Under the pieces are notes generated by a model, which had not been told where the DNA came from, ran no database searches, and saw only the letters and a list, made by a program, of their open reading frames with translations. A DNA stretch of 64,000 nucleotides, from the NCBI RefSeq assembly GCF_007993935.1, contig NZ_VITY01000013.1:124001-188000 (forward strand). Direction: 5' to 3'. This document shows positions 16,689 through 25,624 of the stretch, piece after piece (the stretch's first letter is position 1; every line of letters starts with the position of its first letter). The position numbers were made by a program, and so were the translations under genes. The stretch is from Bradyrhizobium macuxiense. Lineage in GTDB: Bacteria > Pseudomonadota > Alphaproteobacteria > Rhizobiales > Xanthobacteraceae.

Positions 16689-16786
16689 GGGTGCCTCCCG
16701 ATGGGTTCTGATTGAGCGCCTGTGTGCCATGTCCTAGAGTGGACGTACAGAACAACAAAAGTCTTTGTGATGGGGAATAGACGCCG

Positions 16787-17491
16787 ATGATCGACCTGCA
16801 CTACGCGCCGACGCCGAACGGCTGGAAGATCTCGATCATGCTGGAGGAACTGGGGCTCCCGTACACGGTGATCCCGGTGAACATCCGCGCCGGCGAGCAG
16901 TTTAGGCCCGAATTCCTGGCGATCAGCCCGAACAATCGTATCCCCGCGATCGTCGACCATGCGCCCGCCGACGGCGGCGGGCCGTTCTCGGTGTTCGAGA
17001 CCGGCGCGATCCTGATCTATCTCGCCGACAAGGCCGGCCGCTTCCTGTCCAGGGAGCTGCGTGCGCGGTCGAACGTCATCCAATGGGTGATGTGGCAGAT
17101 GGGCGGCCTCGGGCCGATGCTCGGCCAGCACGGCCATTTCGCGCTCTATGCGGCCGAGAAGATTCCCTACGCGATCGAGCGCTACCGCGACGAGACCGCG
17201 CGGCTCTATGGCGTGCTCGACCGTCAGCTCGGCAAGACCGGCGCCTATATCGCAGGCCTCGACTATTCGATCGCCGACATCGCCTGCTTCCCCTGGACCA
17301 TGACCCACAAGGCGCAGGGCTTCACCCTCGACGATTTCCCGAACATCAAGCGCTGGTACGCGACCGTGCGCGCTCGGCCGCAGGTGCAGGCGGGGCTTGC
17401 GATCGGCAAATTCGTCAAGGAGCCGTTTGACGAGGAATCACGCAAGAACATGTTCGGCCAGCGTGCGAAGGAGCTGGTCGACAAAAAATAG
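16787..17491 (+). CDS. glutathione S-transferase family protein (YfcG/YghU-like)
   Basis: A 234-residue GST. The N-terminal thioredoxin fold reads MIDLHYAPTPNGWKISIMLEE, and the cis-proline/glutathione-contact region is NNRIPAIVDH followed by FETGAILIYLADK. The opening 'TPNGWKI' is typical of the Nu-class YfcG/YghU disulfide-bond oxidoreductases, which act on glutathione mixed disulfides. The C-terminal helical domain is complete. It is followed by a repeat fragment and two detoxification-type genes on the same strand. Confidence 0.87.
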   Translation: MIDLHYAPTPNGWKISIMLEELGLPYTVIPVNIRAGEQFRPEFLAISPNNRIPAIVDHAPADGGGPFSVFETGAILIYLADKAGRFLSRELRARSNVIQWVMWQMGGLGPMLGQHGHFALYAAEKIPYAIERYRDETARLYGVLDRQLGKTGAYIAGLDYSIADIACFPWTMTHKAQGFTLDDFPNIKRWYATVRARPQVQAGLAIGKFVKEPFDEESRKNMFGQRAKELVDKK

Positions 17492-17492
17492 T

Positions 17493-17560
17493 GTCCGTTA
17501 TTCCGCGGCGCGACACAGTCGCGAGCTCTCCGCCTTGCGGCGCATCCCGGAATGACGAGA
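17493..17560. repeat. dispersed repeat fragment
   Basis: The segment carries GTTATTCCGCGGCGCGAC at the left and GGCGCATCCCGGAATGACG at the right with a CGACACAGTCG hairpin inside. This resembles the common 'CATTCCGGGGCGC' family of intergenic repeats in Bradyrhizobium. Only one copy is visible here, so the call is by resemblance. Confidence 0.5.
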
Positions 17561-17590
17561 ATGAGCGTGGAAAAGACAAAGGGAAACGCC

Positions 17591-18202
17591 ATGATCGAAT
17601 TCTTCTTCGACTGTTCCAGCCCGTGGACTTACCTCGCCTGGCACAACATCCAGCCGCTGGCGAAGGAGTTCGGCGCCGAGATCACCTGGCGGCCGATCCT
17701 GGTCGGCGGCATCTTCAACACCGTCAATCCGTCGGTTTACGCGCAGCGCGAGAAGCCGGTGCCGTTGAAGGCGCGCTACATGAAGAAAGATCTTGCCGAC
17801 TGGGCGCGCTCGGCCGGTCTTGCGATCAAGATGCCGCCGACCGTATTCCCGGTGAACAGCGTCAAGGCGATGCGCGGCTGCGTCTGGCTCGGCAACGAGA
17901 AGATGGTGCCGTTCGCCCGCGCCGTGTTCGAGGCCTATTGGGGCGACGACAAGGACATCTCGCAGGATGCGGTGTTGACCGAGATCTGCAGCAAGCTTGG
18001 GATTGATCCGGCGCAGTTCCTCGCCGGCATCGGCGATCAGGCGATCAAGGACCAGCTCAAGGCCAACACCGAGGAGGTGATGGCGCGCGGCGGCTTTGGT
18101 TCGCCGACGATCTATCTCGACAAGACCGACATGTATTTCGGCAATGACCGCCTGCCGCTGATCCGCGAAGCGCTGGCACGTCTCAAGGCGCGAGCCGCCT
18201 GA
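17591..18202 (+). CDS. 2-hydroxychromene-2-carboxylate isomerase family protein (DsbA-like)
   Basis: A 203-residue kappa-class GST/DsbA-fold protein: MIEFFFDCSSPWTYLAWHNI at the start, with Ser in the 'SSPW' position that replaces the DsbA Cys, and GGFGSPTIYLD carrying the cis-proline near the end. The family isomerises 2-hydroxychromene-2-carboxylate in naphthalene breakdown, but most genomic copies have unknown substrates. The ATG at 17591 has AAAGGGAAA upstream. Its stop overlaps the next start (TGATG), indicating coupling to the quinone oxidoreductase. Confidence 0.85.
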   Translation: MIEFFFDCSSPWTYLAWHNIQPLAKEFGAEITWRPILVGGIFNTVNPSVYAQREKPVPLKARYMKKDLADWARSAGLAIKMPPTVFPVNSVKAMRGCVWLGNEKMVPFARAVFEAYWGDDKDISQDAVLTEICSKLGIDPAQFLAGIGDQAIKDQLKANTEEVMARGGFGSPTIYLDKTDMYFGNDRLPLIREALARLKARAA

Positions 18203-19176
18203 TGCCGAAAGCCGTCGTCTGCCGCGAGCTCGGGCCGCCCGAGCGTCTTCAGCTCGAGAGCTTCGCCTCGGTGCCTTTGCAGCCGGGGCAGGTGCGTGTT
18301 GCGATCCGTGCCGCCGGGATCAATTTCCCCGACATCCTGATGGCCGCGGGCGAGTACCAACTCAAGCCGCCGCTGCCGTTTACGCCGGGGTCGGAAGCCG
18401 CCGGCGATGTGGTCGAGGTCAATGCTGCCCCGGGCGTCGCGGTCGGCGACAAGGTGATCGTCAAGATGCGCTTCGGCGCCTATTGCGACGAGACGGTCGC
18501 CGTGCCGGCGCAGCTCGTGCCGGTGCCGTCGACCTTCGACTATGCGGAAGGCGCGACCTTCCTTGCCGCGCACGGCACGGCCTATCACGCGCTGATCGAT
18601 CGTGGGCAGATCAAGCCGGGCGAGGTGCTGCTGGTGCATGGCGCCGGCGGCGGCGTCGGGCTTGCCGCGGTCGAGATCGGCAAGCTGCTCGGCGCCACCG
18701 TGATCGCCGCGGCCTCGTCCGAGGAGAAGCTTGCGATCGCCAAGGCGCGCGGCGCGGACCATCTCGTGCTCTACGCGCGCGAGCCGTTCCGCGACGCCGT
18801 CAAGCGCCTCACCGACGGACGCGGCGCCGATGTCGTGTTCGATCCGGTCGGCGGCGAGGTGTTCGAGAACTCGATGCGCTGCATCAACTGGGGCGCGCGG
18901 ATTCTCGTTGTCGGCTTCACCGGCGGCATCGGGCTTGCCCGCACCAATCTTTTGATGATCAAGGGCGCCAGCGTGCTCGGCGTCCGCGCCGGCGAGGCGG
19001 TGCGCAAGGACCCCGCGCTCGGCGAGGTCAGGTTCAAGGCGCTGAGCGAATGGGCCGAGGCCGGCCGGGTGCGGCCGAATATCTCACACCGGTTGCCGCT
19101 CGAGGATTATGCGAAGGCGATGCGGCTGTTGATCGAACGCAAGGCGATCGGCCGTGTGGCGCTGATCACTCGGTAG
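18202..19176 (+). CDS. NADPH:quinone oxidoreductase family protein (zinc-free MDR)
   Basis: A 324-residue medium-chain reductase. It shows the GroES-like N-terminal domain (ELGPPERLQLESF, INFPDILMAAGEY), the nucleotide-binding motif HGAGGGVGLAAVEIGKLLGA, and no zinc cysteines, as in quinone oxidoreductase and enoyl-reductase relatives. It should transfer hydride from NADPH to a quinone or activated alkene. It overlaps the isomerase gene by one base and a hairpin-plus-T-run follows it. Confidence 0.88.
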   Translation: MPKAVVCRELGPPERLQLESFASVPLQPGQVRVAIRAAGINFPDILMAAGEYQLKPPLPFTPGSEAAGDVVEVNAAPGVAVGDKVIVKMRFGAYCDETVAVPAQLVPVPSTFDYAEGATFLAAHGTAYHALIDRGQIKPGEVLLVHGAGGGVGLAAVEIGKLLGATVIAAASSEEKLAIAKARGADHLVLYAREPFRDAVKRLTDGRGADVVFDPVGGEVFENSMRCINWGARILVVGFTGGIGLARTNLLMIKGASVLGVRAGEAVRKDPALGEVRFKALSEWAEAGRVRPNISHRLPLEDYAKAMRLLIERKAIGRVALITR

Positions 19177-19221
19177 AACTACGACCTTTGCAAACGTTCT
19201 GCGCAGCGCCTGCCCAAAACT

Positions 19222-19248
19222 TCAGCGGCGCTGCCGCAGGGCTTTTTT
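19222..19248 (+). terminator. probable intrinsic terminator after the quinone reductase
   Basis: GCGGCGCTGCCGC (19225-19237) forms a short GC hairpin, followed by AGGGC and TTTTTT (19243-19248). The six-base spacing between stem and T-run is a little long. It lies 46 bases after the stop codon and before the chemoreceptor gene. Confidence 0.5.
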
Positions 19249-19288
19249 ACCAATCGAATGTAGGCATGATCCAACCGGGGGTTGAGTC

Positions 19289-21334
19289 ATGTTGAAGAAC
19301 ACCAGGATACTTTATCGCATTGCGTTCTCCGCCTTGCTGCCGCTGGTCGCGTTTGCGGCGCTGGCGATCTACGAGATCTCGGCGAAGTGGTCGGTTCGGT
19401 CTGACATCGCCCGGATGCAGCCGATCGCCGAGGGCGTCGGCAAGCTCAGCCGGCTGGTGCATGAGCTGCAGCGCGAGCGCGGCCTGTCGTCGGCCTATCT
19501 CGGCAGCAAAGGCACGCAGATGCGGAACGAGCTTGCCGAGCAGCGCAAGCGCAGCGACGCGGAGCGGTCGGTCGCAGCATCGGTGCTCGCAGACCTGAAG
19601 GCGCCGGGAGCCGGTGACCTCGCCGCGGCCGCGCAAGCGGCCCAGGATGGTCTCGGTCGGCTTGACCAGCGCCGCATCGACATCGATGGCCTTGCGGTCG
19701 CGCCGCCGGCAGCGGTCGGCTATCTCACCGATACGATCGGCCGGCTGATCACGGTCATCACCGGCATTGCGAAGCTCAGCAGCGACGACGAGATCTCGAA
19801 ATCCATTGCCGCCTACGCCAACCTGATCGAAGGCAAGGAGCGCGCCGGGCAGGAGCGCGCCGCGATCGCCGGTGGCATTGCGGCGGGCCGCTTCGAGCCG
19901 CAGCTCTACGTCCGCGCGGTTGGACTAGCGGCGGCGCAGGAGAGCTTCTTCAGCGCGTTCCGCGCCGCCGCGTCGCGGCAAGCACGTGAGCTGTTCACCG
20001 GAACGATGTCAGGCGGCGCCGTCGACACATTGAATGCCATGCGCAAGACGGTCGAGCAGGGCGGGCTCGCCGGCGACCTCAAGTCGCTCGACAGCAAATC
20101 GTGGTTCGACGCCGCCACCGTCCGGATCGACATGCTCAAGACAATTGAAGACGGGCTTGCCGCCGAATTGTCTCGCCTGATGATCGACAAGAAGGCAGAG
20201 GCGACCATGAGCCTTGCCGTCGTCGCCGGAATGATGCTGCTGGCGCTGCTCGCGGGAGTGCTCGCCGTATTGGCGATGGCGCGCAGCATCACGGTGCCGA
20301 TCAATACGCTCGCCGCCAACATGACCGGGCTGGCGGAAGGGCATCTCGATCTCAGGGTCGGCGCCACCGACCGCGGCGACGAGATCGGCGTGATGGCGCG
20401 GACCGTGCAGTTCTTCAAGGAGAGCATGATCCGTTCCGCCGCGCTCGCCGCCAGGGATAGCGAGGCCGTCAACCAGCGCGCGGCCCGCGTCGCGCGCGTC
20501 GACGACCTCACCGACCAGTTCCACGACGACATCGGCGCGGTCATCGATGCCGTGATCTCGGCGTCGGCACAGCTCGAGGCGACGGCTGCGCAGATGCGCA
20601 AAAGCGCCGGTAAGACCAGCGAGCAGGCCGCGAATGTCGCGGGCGCGACGCAGGCGGCGTCGACCAACATGCAGACGGTTGCCGCCGCGACCGAGCAGTT
20701 GTCGGGCTCGGTCGGTGAGATCGGCCGGCAGGTGACGCAATCGGCGCAGATCGCACAGCGTGCCGCGGCAGACGGGCGGCGCACCAATGAGACGGTGCAG
20801 GGGCTCTCCGCCGCCGCGGAGAAGATCGGCGACGTCGTCAAGCTGATCAGCGAGATCGCGAGCCAGACCAATTTGCTGGCGCTCAATGCCACGATCGAGG
20901 CGGCGCGCGCCGGTGACGCCGGCCGCGGCTTTGCCGTCGTCGCGGCCGAGGTCAAGACGCTTGCGGAACAGACCGCGAAGGCGACCGACGATATCCGGGC
21001 GCAGATCGGCGCGATCCAGGCAACGTCGGGCGATGTCGTCACCGCGATCCGAGGCATGACCGTCACGATCGACGAGATCAACGAGATCGCCTCGTCGATC
21101 GCCAGCGCCGTCGAGGAGCAGGGCGCGGCGACCCAGGAGATCGCGCGCAACGTCCAGCACGCCGCCAAGGGAACCGGCGAGATCTCGGCCAATATCGGCG
21201 CGGTCACCGGCGCAGCGGAGGAATCGGGCACGGCCGCCGGTCGGGTGCTCGGTGCTTCCCAGGAATTGTCGCGCCAGTCGGCGCGGATGCGCGGCCACGT
21301 CGAGAATTTCATCGGCAGCATCAAGGCGGCCTGA
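19289..21334 (+). CDS. methyl-accepting chemotaxis protein with periplasmic NIT domain
   Basis: A 681-residue transmembrane chemoreceptor. TM1 is at about residues 10-30. The periplasmic part (about 35-300) begins with the 'HELQRERGLSSAYL' block of the NIT domain, linked in other proteins to nitrate/nitrite sensing. TM2 is at about 305-328, followed by HAMP (SITVPINTLAANMTGLAEG) and a long cytoplasmic coiled coil. The signalling tip QTNLLALNATIEAARAG is intact, so it can couple to CheA/CheW. No che genes lie nearby. It is convergent with the hydrolase gene: the two stop codons are directly adjacent. Confidence 0.92.
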   Translation: MLKNTRILYRIAFSALLPLVAFAALAIYEISAKWSVRSDIARMQPIAEGVGKLSRLVHELQRERGLSSAYLGSKGTQMRNELAEQRKRSDAERSVAASVLADLKAPGAGDLAAAAQAAQDGLGRLDQRRIDIDGLAVAPPAAVGYLTDTIGRLITVITGIAKLSSDDEISKSIAAYANLIEGKERAGQERAAIAGGIAAGRFEPQLYVRAVGLAAAQESFFSAFRAAASRQARELFTGTMSGGAVDTLNAMRKTVEQGGLAGDLKSLDSKSWFDAATVRIDMLKTIEDGLAAELSRLMIDKKAEATMSLAVVAGMMLLALLAGVLAVLAMARSITVPINTLAANMTGLAEGHLDLRVGATDRGDEIGVMARTVQFFKESMIRSAALAARDSEAVNQRAARVARVDDLTDQFHDDIGAVIDAVISASAQLEATAAQMRKSAGKTSEQAANVAGATQAASTNMQTVAAATEQLSGSVGEIGRQVTQSAQIAQRAAADGRRTNETVQGLSAAAEKIGDVVKLISEIASQTNLLALNATIEAARAGDAGRGFAVVAAEVKTLAEQTAKATDDIRAQIGAIQATSGDVVTAIRGMTVTIDEINEIASSIASAVEEQGAATQEIARNVQHAAKGTGEISANIGAVTGAAEESGTAAGRVLGASQELSRQSARMRGHVENFIGSIKAA

Positions 21335-22012
21335 TCAGCGCATCTTTGCGAACCGTCCATCGCGCAGGAACGCGATGGTCTGCGTGATCGCCTCCGCATT
21401 GCGCACCAGCCAGGGATGCGAGGTGCTGATCACGGTGTGATCGGCCATGCCCTCGAGCCTGGTGTTGGCGACCGACACCCTTCCGTCATGCGGACGCGGC
21501 AGGGCCATCGAGGTAATCGGATAGACCGAGCGGTTGCCGGCAATGATGCCGGCCTCATAGTCGATTGCGGGCAGCAGCGCGCTGGTCGCGGCATCGCGGC
21601 GGGTGACGAGCTGCTGGCCGGCCGGGCCGAAGTAGGCGCGATACGCGGCGAGGTTCTTCAGGCGGTCGGCGACCTCGCTGCCGCCGTTCGGCGTGCCCAG
21701 CATCACGACGCGGCCGAGCCGGGCGGGGCGATGTCGTGCCAGATAGACGCGGGCCAAGAGACCGCCCATCGAATGGCAGACGAAGTGCACGGAGCCGTCG
21801 AGGCCCTGCGCGAAGCGATCGAGGGGACGATGGATGTCCTCGGCCAACGCATCGAGCGCCTTGCGCCGGCTGTCATAGTCGAGATTGAGGGTGGCAAAGC
21901 CGGCATCGCCAAGCGCCAGCTCCATCCTGCGAAACGAGCGCGCCGTCCTGCTGATGCCGTGCAGCAGGACGACGCCGTCAGATGTGGACGCCGCTTGACG
22001 CCGTTCGTTCAC
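21335..22012 (-). CDS. alpha/beta hydrolase, lipase-like
   Basis: A 225-residue serine hydrolase. The oxyanion-hole HG lies in GVVLLHGISRTARSF, the nucleophile elbow is CHSMGG, and the catalytic His is probably in DHTVISTSHPW. Resemblance is to small triacylglycerol lipases/esterases. The start is GTG at 22012, overlapping the enoyl-CoA hydratase stop as GTGA, so the two are translationally coupled. No signal peptide is visible, so a cytoplasmic esterase is most likely. Confidence 0.85.
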   Translation of the reverse strand: MNERRQAASTSDGVVLLHGISRTARSFRRMELALGDAGFATLNLDYDSRRKALDALAEDIHRPLDRFAQGLDGSVHFVCHSMGGLLARVYLARHRPARLGRVVMLGTPNGGSEVADRLKNLAAYRAYFGPAGQQLVTRRDAATSALLPAIDYEAGIIAGNRSVYPITSMALPRPHDGRVSVANTRLEGMADHTVISTSHPWLVRNAEAITQTIAFLRDGRFAKMR

Positions 22013-22899
22013 TTATAGTCGCGCTCTTGCCACCACGGGAAATAGTCGGGCATATCCGACGAGACCTTGTTCTTGAATTGCGCGGGGCGCTTCTCCAGGA
22101 ACGACACCACGCCTTCCTTGACGTCCTCGGAGCGGCCGCGGGCATAGATGCCGCGGCTGTCGACCTTGTGCGCCTCCATCGGATCGTCGGCACCCATCAT
22201 GCGCCACATCATCTGGCGGATCAGCGCCACCGACACCGGCGCGGTCTTGGCGGCGAATTCCTTGGCGAGCGCACGCGCGGTCGGCAGCAGATCGTCCGGC
22301 GGCACCACCTTGCTGACGAGCCGGCCGGCGAGCGCCTCCTGCGCCGGGAAGACGCGGCCCGAGTAGCACCACTCCAGCGCCTGCGAGATGCCGACGATGC
22401 GCGGCAGGAACCAGCTCGAGGCAGCTTCCGGCACGATGCCGCGCTGGGAGAACACGAAGCCGAAGCGCGCGGCGTCCGACGCGATGCGGATATCCATCGC
22501 GAGCTGCATGGTCACGCCGATGCCGACCGCCGGACCGTTCACCGCGGCGATCACGGGCTTCAGACACTTGAAGATGCGCAGCGTCACCTGGCCGCCGCCA
22601 TCGCGCACCTGCGGATCGCTGTAGTCGACGCTGCCGTCGGCATTGCGCTTGACCGGGCCGCGCCGCGCGTCGCGGTCGAAGGTGTTGGCGCCCGAGGAGA
22701 GATCGGCGCCGGCGCAGAAGCCGCGGCCTTCGCCGGTCACGATGATCGCCCTGACGTCGTCGTCCTTGTCGGCCTTGTCGAACGCGTCGATCAGCTCCTG
22801 CTGCATCGTGGCGTTGAAGGCGTTGAGCTTGTCGGGCCGGTTCAGCGTGATGGTCAGGATCTGCTCGGCGACCTCGTACTTGATCGTCTCATACGCCAT
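22009..22899 (-). CDS. enoyl-CoA hydratase/isomerase (crotonase) family protein
   Basis: A 296-residue crotonase. The CoA-binding and oxyanion blocks are present: LNRPDKLNAFNATM, GRGFCAGADLS, and AAVNGPAVGIGVTMQLAMDI. The glutamate of hydratases appears in QRGIVPEAASSWFLPR. The central insertion (SGANTFDRDARRGPVKRNAD...) is longer than in classic FadB-like hydratases. The ATG at 22899 starts MAYETIKYEVAEQ, the normal N-terminus; upstream codons are unconserved. It is the first gene of a pair with the hydrolase. Confidence 0.9.
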   Translation of the reverse strand: MAYETIKYEVAEQILTITLNRPDKLNAFNATMQQELIDAFDKADKDDDVRAIIVTGEGRGFCAGADLSSGANTFDRDARRGPVKRNADGSVDYSDPQVRDGGGQVTLRIFKCLKPVIAAVNGPAVGIGVTMQLAMDIRIASDAARFGFVFSQRGIVPEAASSWFLPRIVGISQALEWCYSGRVFPAQEALAGRLVSKVVPPDDLLPTARALAKEFAAKTAPVSVALIRQMMWRMMGADDPMEAHKVDSRGIYARGRSEDVKEGVVSFLEKRPAQFKNKVSSDMPDYFPWWQERDYK

Positions 22900-23034
22900 G
22901 GGGATGATTTCCTCTCGGTTTTCTTGAATGAACGGCGCTGGCGCGCGTCTCCATTCAGTTAACCCGGCAATCATCCCTTGTGAAGAAGTCGGATGTGCAG
23001 GCTGAGCTCCGCGCATCCGACTTGCGTTGAGGCG

Positions 23035-24453
23035 CTACTTCTTCGGCGGCGTCGGCCACGGCTTCTGCGGGCCGCGCAGGCCTTCGAACGCCTTGCCCAT
23101 GCCGAGCACGCCGATGTCGTCGAAGCGGCGACCGATGATCTGGACGCCGATCGGAAAGCCCTTCTTGTCGTAGCCGCCGTTGATCGACAGCGCAGGATTC
23201 TCCGACATATTCCACGGCACGGTAAAGCAGATGTGCTCGAACGGCTTCGCGGGGTCGTTGAGCGGCGCTGCGAACTCCGCGGGGAAGTTCACGACCGGCG
23301 ACACCGGCGAGATCACGTAGTCGACCTCGCAGAACAGCTTTGCGGCGGCGGCGCGGATCGCCATCGTCTGATTGAAGCCGCGCACCACGTCGACGCCGGA
23401 GAGCTTCGCGCCGGCCTCGGCCCAGTTGAGGATATAGGGCAGGGTCTTGCCGCGATCGGCTTGCGACAATTTCGACAGCTCGTCCCAGGTCCGTGCACGC
23501 CAGAAATTGTCGAGCCCTTCGAGCATCTCCGGCGTCAGGATGCCGTCGATCTCGGTAATCACAGCACCGGCGGATTCGAACGCCTTCGCCGCCTTGACGA
23601 CGACCTCGCGAACCTCCTTCTCGACCTTCTGGCCGGATCCGGCATCGAGCATCAGGCCGATGCGCAGCTTGCGCGGCGACTTCTCCAGCGCCTTCCAGTT
23701 CACCTCGAGTGCCGGCAGGCTCATGCCGTCGCGGCGATCGGGACGCGACAGCACGCTCATCATCAGCGCGGCGTCGTCGACGGTGCGGGTCATCGGCCCC
23801 GCGACGCGGCCGACATAAGGCGGGTCGATCGGCACGCGGCCGAGGCTCGGCTTCAGTGCGACGAGGCCGCACCAGGAGGCCGGCAGCCGCACCGAGCCGC
23901 CGATATCGGTGCCGAGATGCAGCGGGCCGTATCCGGCGGCACCGGCCGCGCCTGCGCCGGAGCTCGATCCGCCGGGGTTCTTGCTGACATCCCAGGGATT
24001 GCGGGTGAGGGGATGGAACGATGACAGTCCCGACGACAGCATGCCGTAATCCGGCATCGTGGTCTTGGAGAAGATCACGCAGCCGGCTTCGCGCAGCCGC
24101 GCGGCAGGCGGCGCATCCTTCTCCGCCGGCGTGAGCTTGACGCTCATCGTGCCCAGCGGCACCGGCTGTCCCTTGGTCGCGACGTTGTCCTTGATGGTGA
24201 CGGGCACGCCGTCGAGCGTGCCGGCCGGCTCGGCCTGCTGCCAGCGCTCGGTCGAGGCCTTGGCGACCTTGCGCGCCCCGTCGGGGTCGTACAGATACAG
24301 CGCCTTGATGTGCGGCTCCCAGGTCGCGACCTGGGAGATGATTTCCTCGAGCACTTCGGACGGCGAGAACTGCTTGGCACGATAGCCGGCGAGCAGGTCG
24401 ACGGCAGAGAGATCGTGCAGCGACGTGATGGCGTCCCCTTTCGGCTTATGCAT
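23035..24453 (-). CDS. amidase (amidase-signature family)
   Basis: A 472-residue amidase with the Ser-cisSer-Lys triad: Lys in PVTIKDNVATKG, the Gly/Ser-rich signature NPGGSSSGAGAAGAAGYG, and the nucleophile Ser in GTDIGGSVRLPAS. It hydrolyses a carboxamide; the substrate is unknown. The ATG at 24453 overlaps the M20 peptidase stop by eight bases. As the last gene of a same-strand run with M20 and M81 peptidases, it probably helps break down imported amides or peptides. No signal peptide. Confidence 0.9.
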   Translation of the reverse strand: MHKPKGDAITSLHDLSAVDLLAGYRAKQFSPSEVLEEIISQVATWEPHIKALYLYDPDGARKVAKASTERWQQAEPAGTLDGVPVTIKDNVATKGQPVPLGTMSVKLTPAEKDAPPAARLREAGCVIFSKTTMPDYGMLSSGLSSFHPLTRNPWDVSKNPGGSSSGAGAAGAAGYGPLHLGTDIGGSVRLPASWCGLVALKPSLGRVPIDPPYVGRVAGPMTRTVDDAALMMSVLSRPDRRDGMSLPALEVNWKALEKSPRKLRIGLMLDAGSGQKVEKEVREVVVKAAKAFESAGAVITEIDGILTPEMLEGLDNFWRARTWDELSKLSQADRGKTLPYILNWAEAGAKLSGVDVVRGFNQTMAIRAAAAKLFCEVDYVISPVSPVVNFPAEFAAPLNDPAKPFEHICFTVPWNMSENPALSINGGYDKKGFPIGVQIIGRRFDDIGVLGMGKAFEGLRGPQKPWPTPPKK

Positions 24454-25618
24454 GCGCACCTGCCGGCATACGTTTCTCGATGATGCGAGCGAACATGCTG
24501 GCGCCGATCGGCAGGATCTTGTCGTCGAGAACGTAACCGGGATTGTGCACGGGCACTGAACCGTCATGTCCGACCCAGAAATACGCACCGGGAACGGCCT
24601 GCATCATGTCTGCGAAATCCTCGCTGCCCATCTTGGGCGTCGAGCGGGTGATCACCTTGGCCGGATCGACCACGGTGCGCGCGACTTCCTCGACCACGCG
24701 GGACTGCTCTTCCTGATTGACCAGCACGCTGAAGCCGTCGCGGATCTCAACCGAGATTTCGGCGTCATAGGCGGCGGCGAAGCCGGCGCAGATCTCGCGC
24801 ATGCGCTTGCGGATCAGCGCGCGGATCTCCTCGGAGAAACAGCGCACCGTGCCGCACATCCAGGCATCCCCGGGAATGACGTTGTAGGCCGAACCGGAAT
24901 GGATCTGGGTGATCGACAGCACCGCTGCCTCCAGCGGATCGACGTTGCGGCTGACGATCGACTGCAGCGCCTGTCCGAGCGTCATTGCGATCACCACCGC
25001 GTCCTTGGAGCGTTCCGGCATCGCGCCATGGGCGCCATAGCCCTGGATCCTGATGTCGAAGAAGTCGGCCGCGGCCATCGCCGGGCCCGGCAGGATCGCG
25101 ATCTCGCCATGGTTGAGATCGGGCGCATTGTGCAGGCCATAGACCTCGTCGCAGGGGAATTGCTTGAACAGGCCGTCCTTGATCATGGCGCGGGCGCCGC
25201 CGAGACCTTCCTCGGCCGGCTGGAAGATGAAATGCACGGTGCCGTCGAAATTGCGGGTCTCGGCGAGATAGCGCGCCGAGCCGAGCAGCATCGTGGTGTG
25301 GCCGTCATGGCCGCAGCCGTGGAAGCGGCCCGGGATGGTCGAACGCCACTTCAGATTGGTGTTCTCCTCCATCGGCAGCGCGTCCATGTCGGCGCGCAGG
25401 CCGATCTTCTTGGTGCCGCTGCCCTTGCCCTTGAGCACGCCGACCACGCCGGTGCCGCCGAGGCCGCGATGCACCTCGATGCCCCAGCTCGAAAGCTTCT
25501 CGGCGACGATGCCTGATGTGCGGACCTCCTCGAAGCCGATCTCGGGATGCGCATGCAGATCCCGTCTGATGGCGGTGAGTTCGTCGGCAAAACTGTCGAT
25601 GCGCTCAATGGTCGGCAT
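24446..25618 (-). CDS. M20 family metallopeptidase / amidohydrolase (hippurate hydrolase-like)
   Basis: A 390-residue di-zinc aminoacylase/carboxypeptidase. The metal ligands are in HGCGHDGHTT (as in IAA-amino acid and hippurate hydrolases), the catalytic Glu pair in QPAEEGLGGARAM, and HGAMPE marks the dimerisation domain. These enzymes cleave N-acyl amino acids. The opening DLHAHPEIGFEE is diagnostic. It is six bases from the M81 peptidase stop and overlaps the amidase start, so all three are one operon. Confidence 0.92.
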   Translation of the reverse strand: MPTIERIDSFADELTAIRRDLHAHPEIGFEEVRTSGIVAEKLSSWGIEVHRGLGGTGVVGVLKGKGSGTKKIGLRADMDALPMEENTNLKWRSTIPGRFHGCGHDGHTTMLLGSARYLAETRNFDGTVHFIFQPAEEGLGGARAMIKDGLFKQFPCDEVYGLHNAPDLNHGEIAILPGPAMAAADFFDIRIQGYGAHGAMPERSKDAVVIAMTLGQALQSIVSRNVDPLEAAVLSITQIHSGSAYNVIPGDAWMCGTVRCFSEEIRALIRKRMREICAGFAAAYDAEISVEIRDGFSVLVNQEEQSRVVEEVARTVVDPAKVITRSTPKMGSEDFADMMQAVPGAYFWVGHDGSVPVHNPGYVLDDKILPIGASMFARIIEKRMPAGAHA

Positions 25619-25624
25619 GGCTCT

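Noticed and set aside
16689..16786. Possible S-adenosylmethionine riboswitch before the MetE-like gene
   Set aside because: The region is only about 100 bases and shows none of the SAM-I or SAM-II conserved cores.
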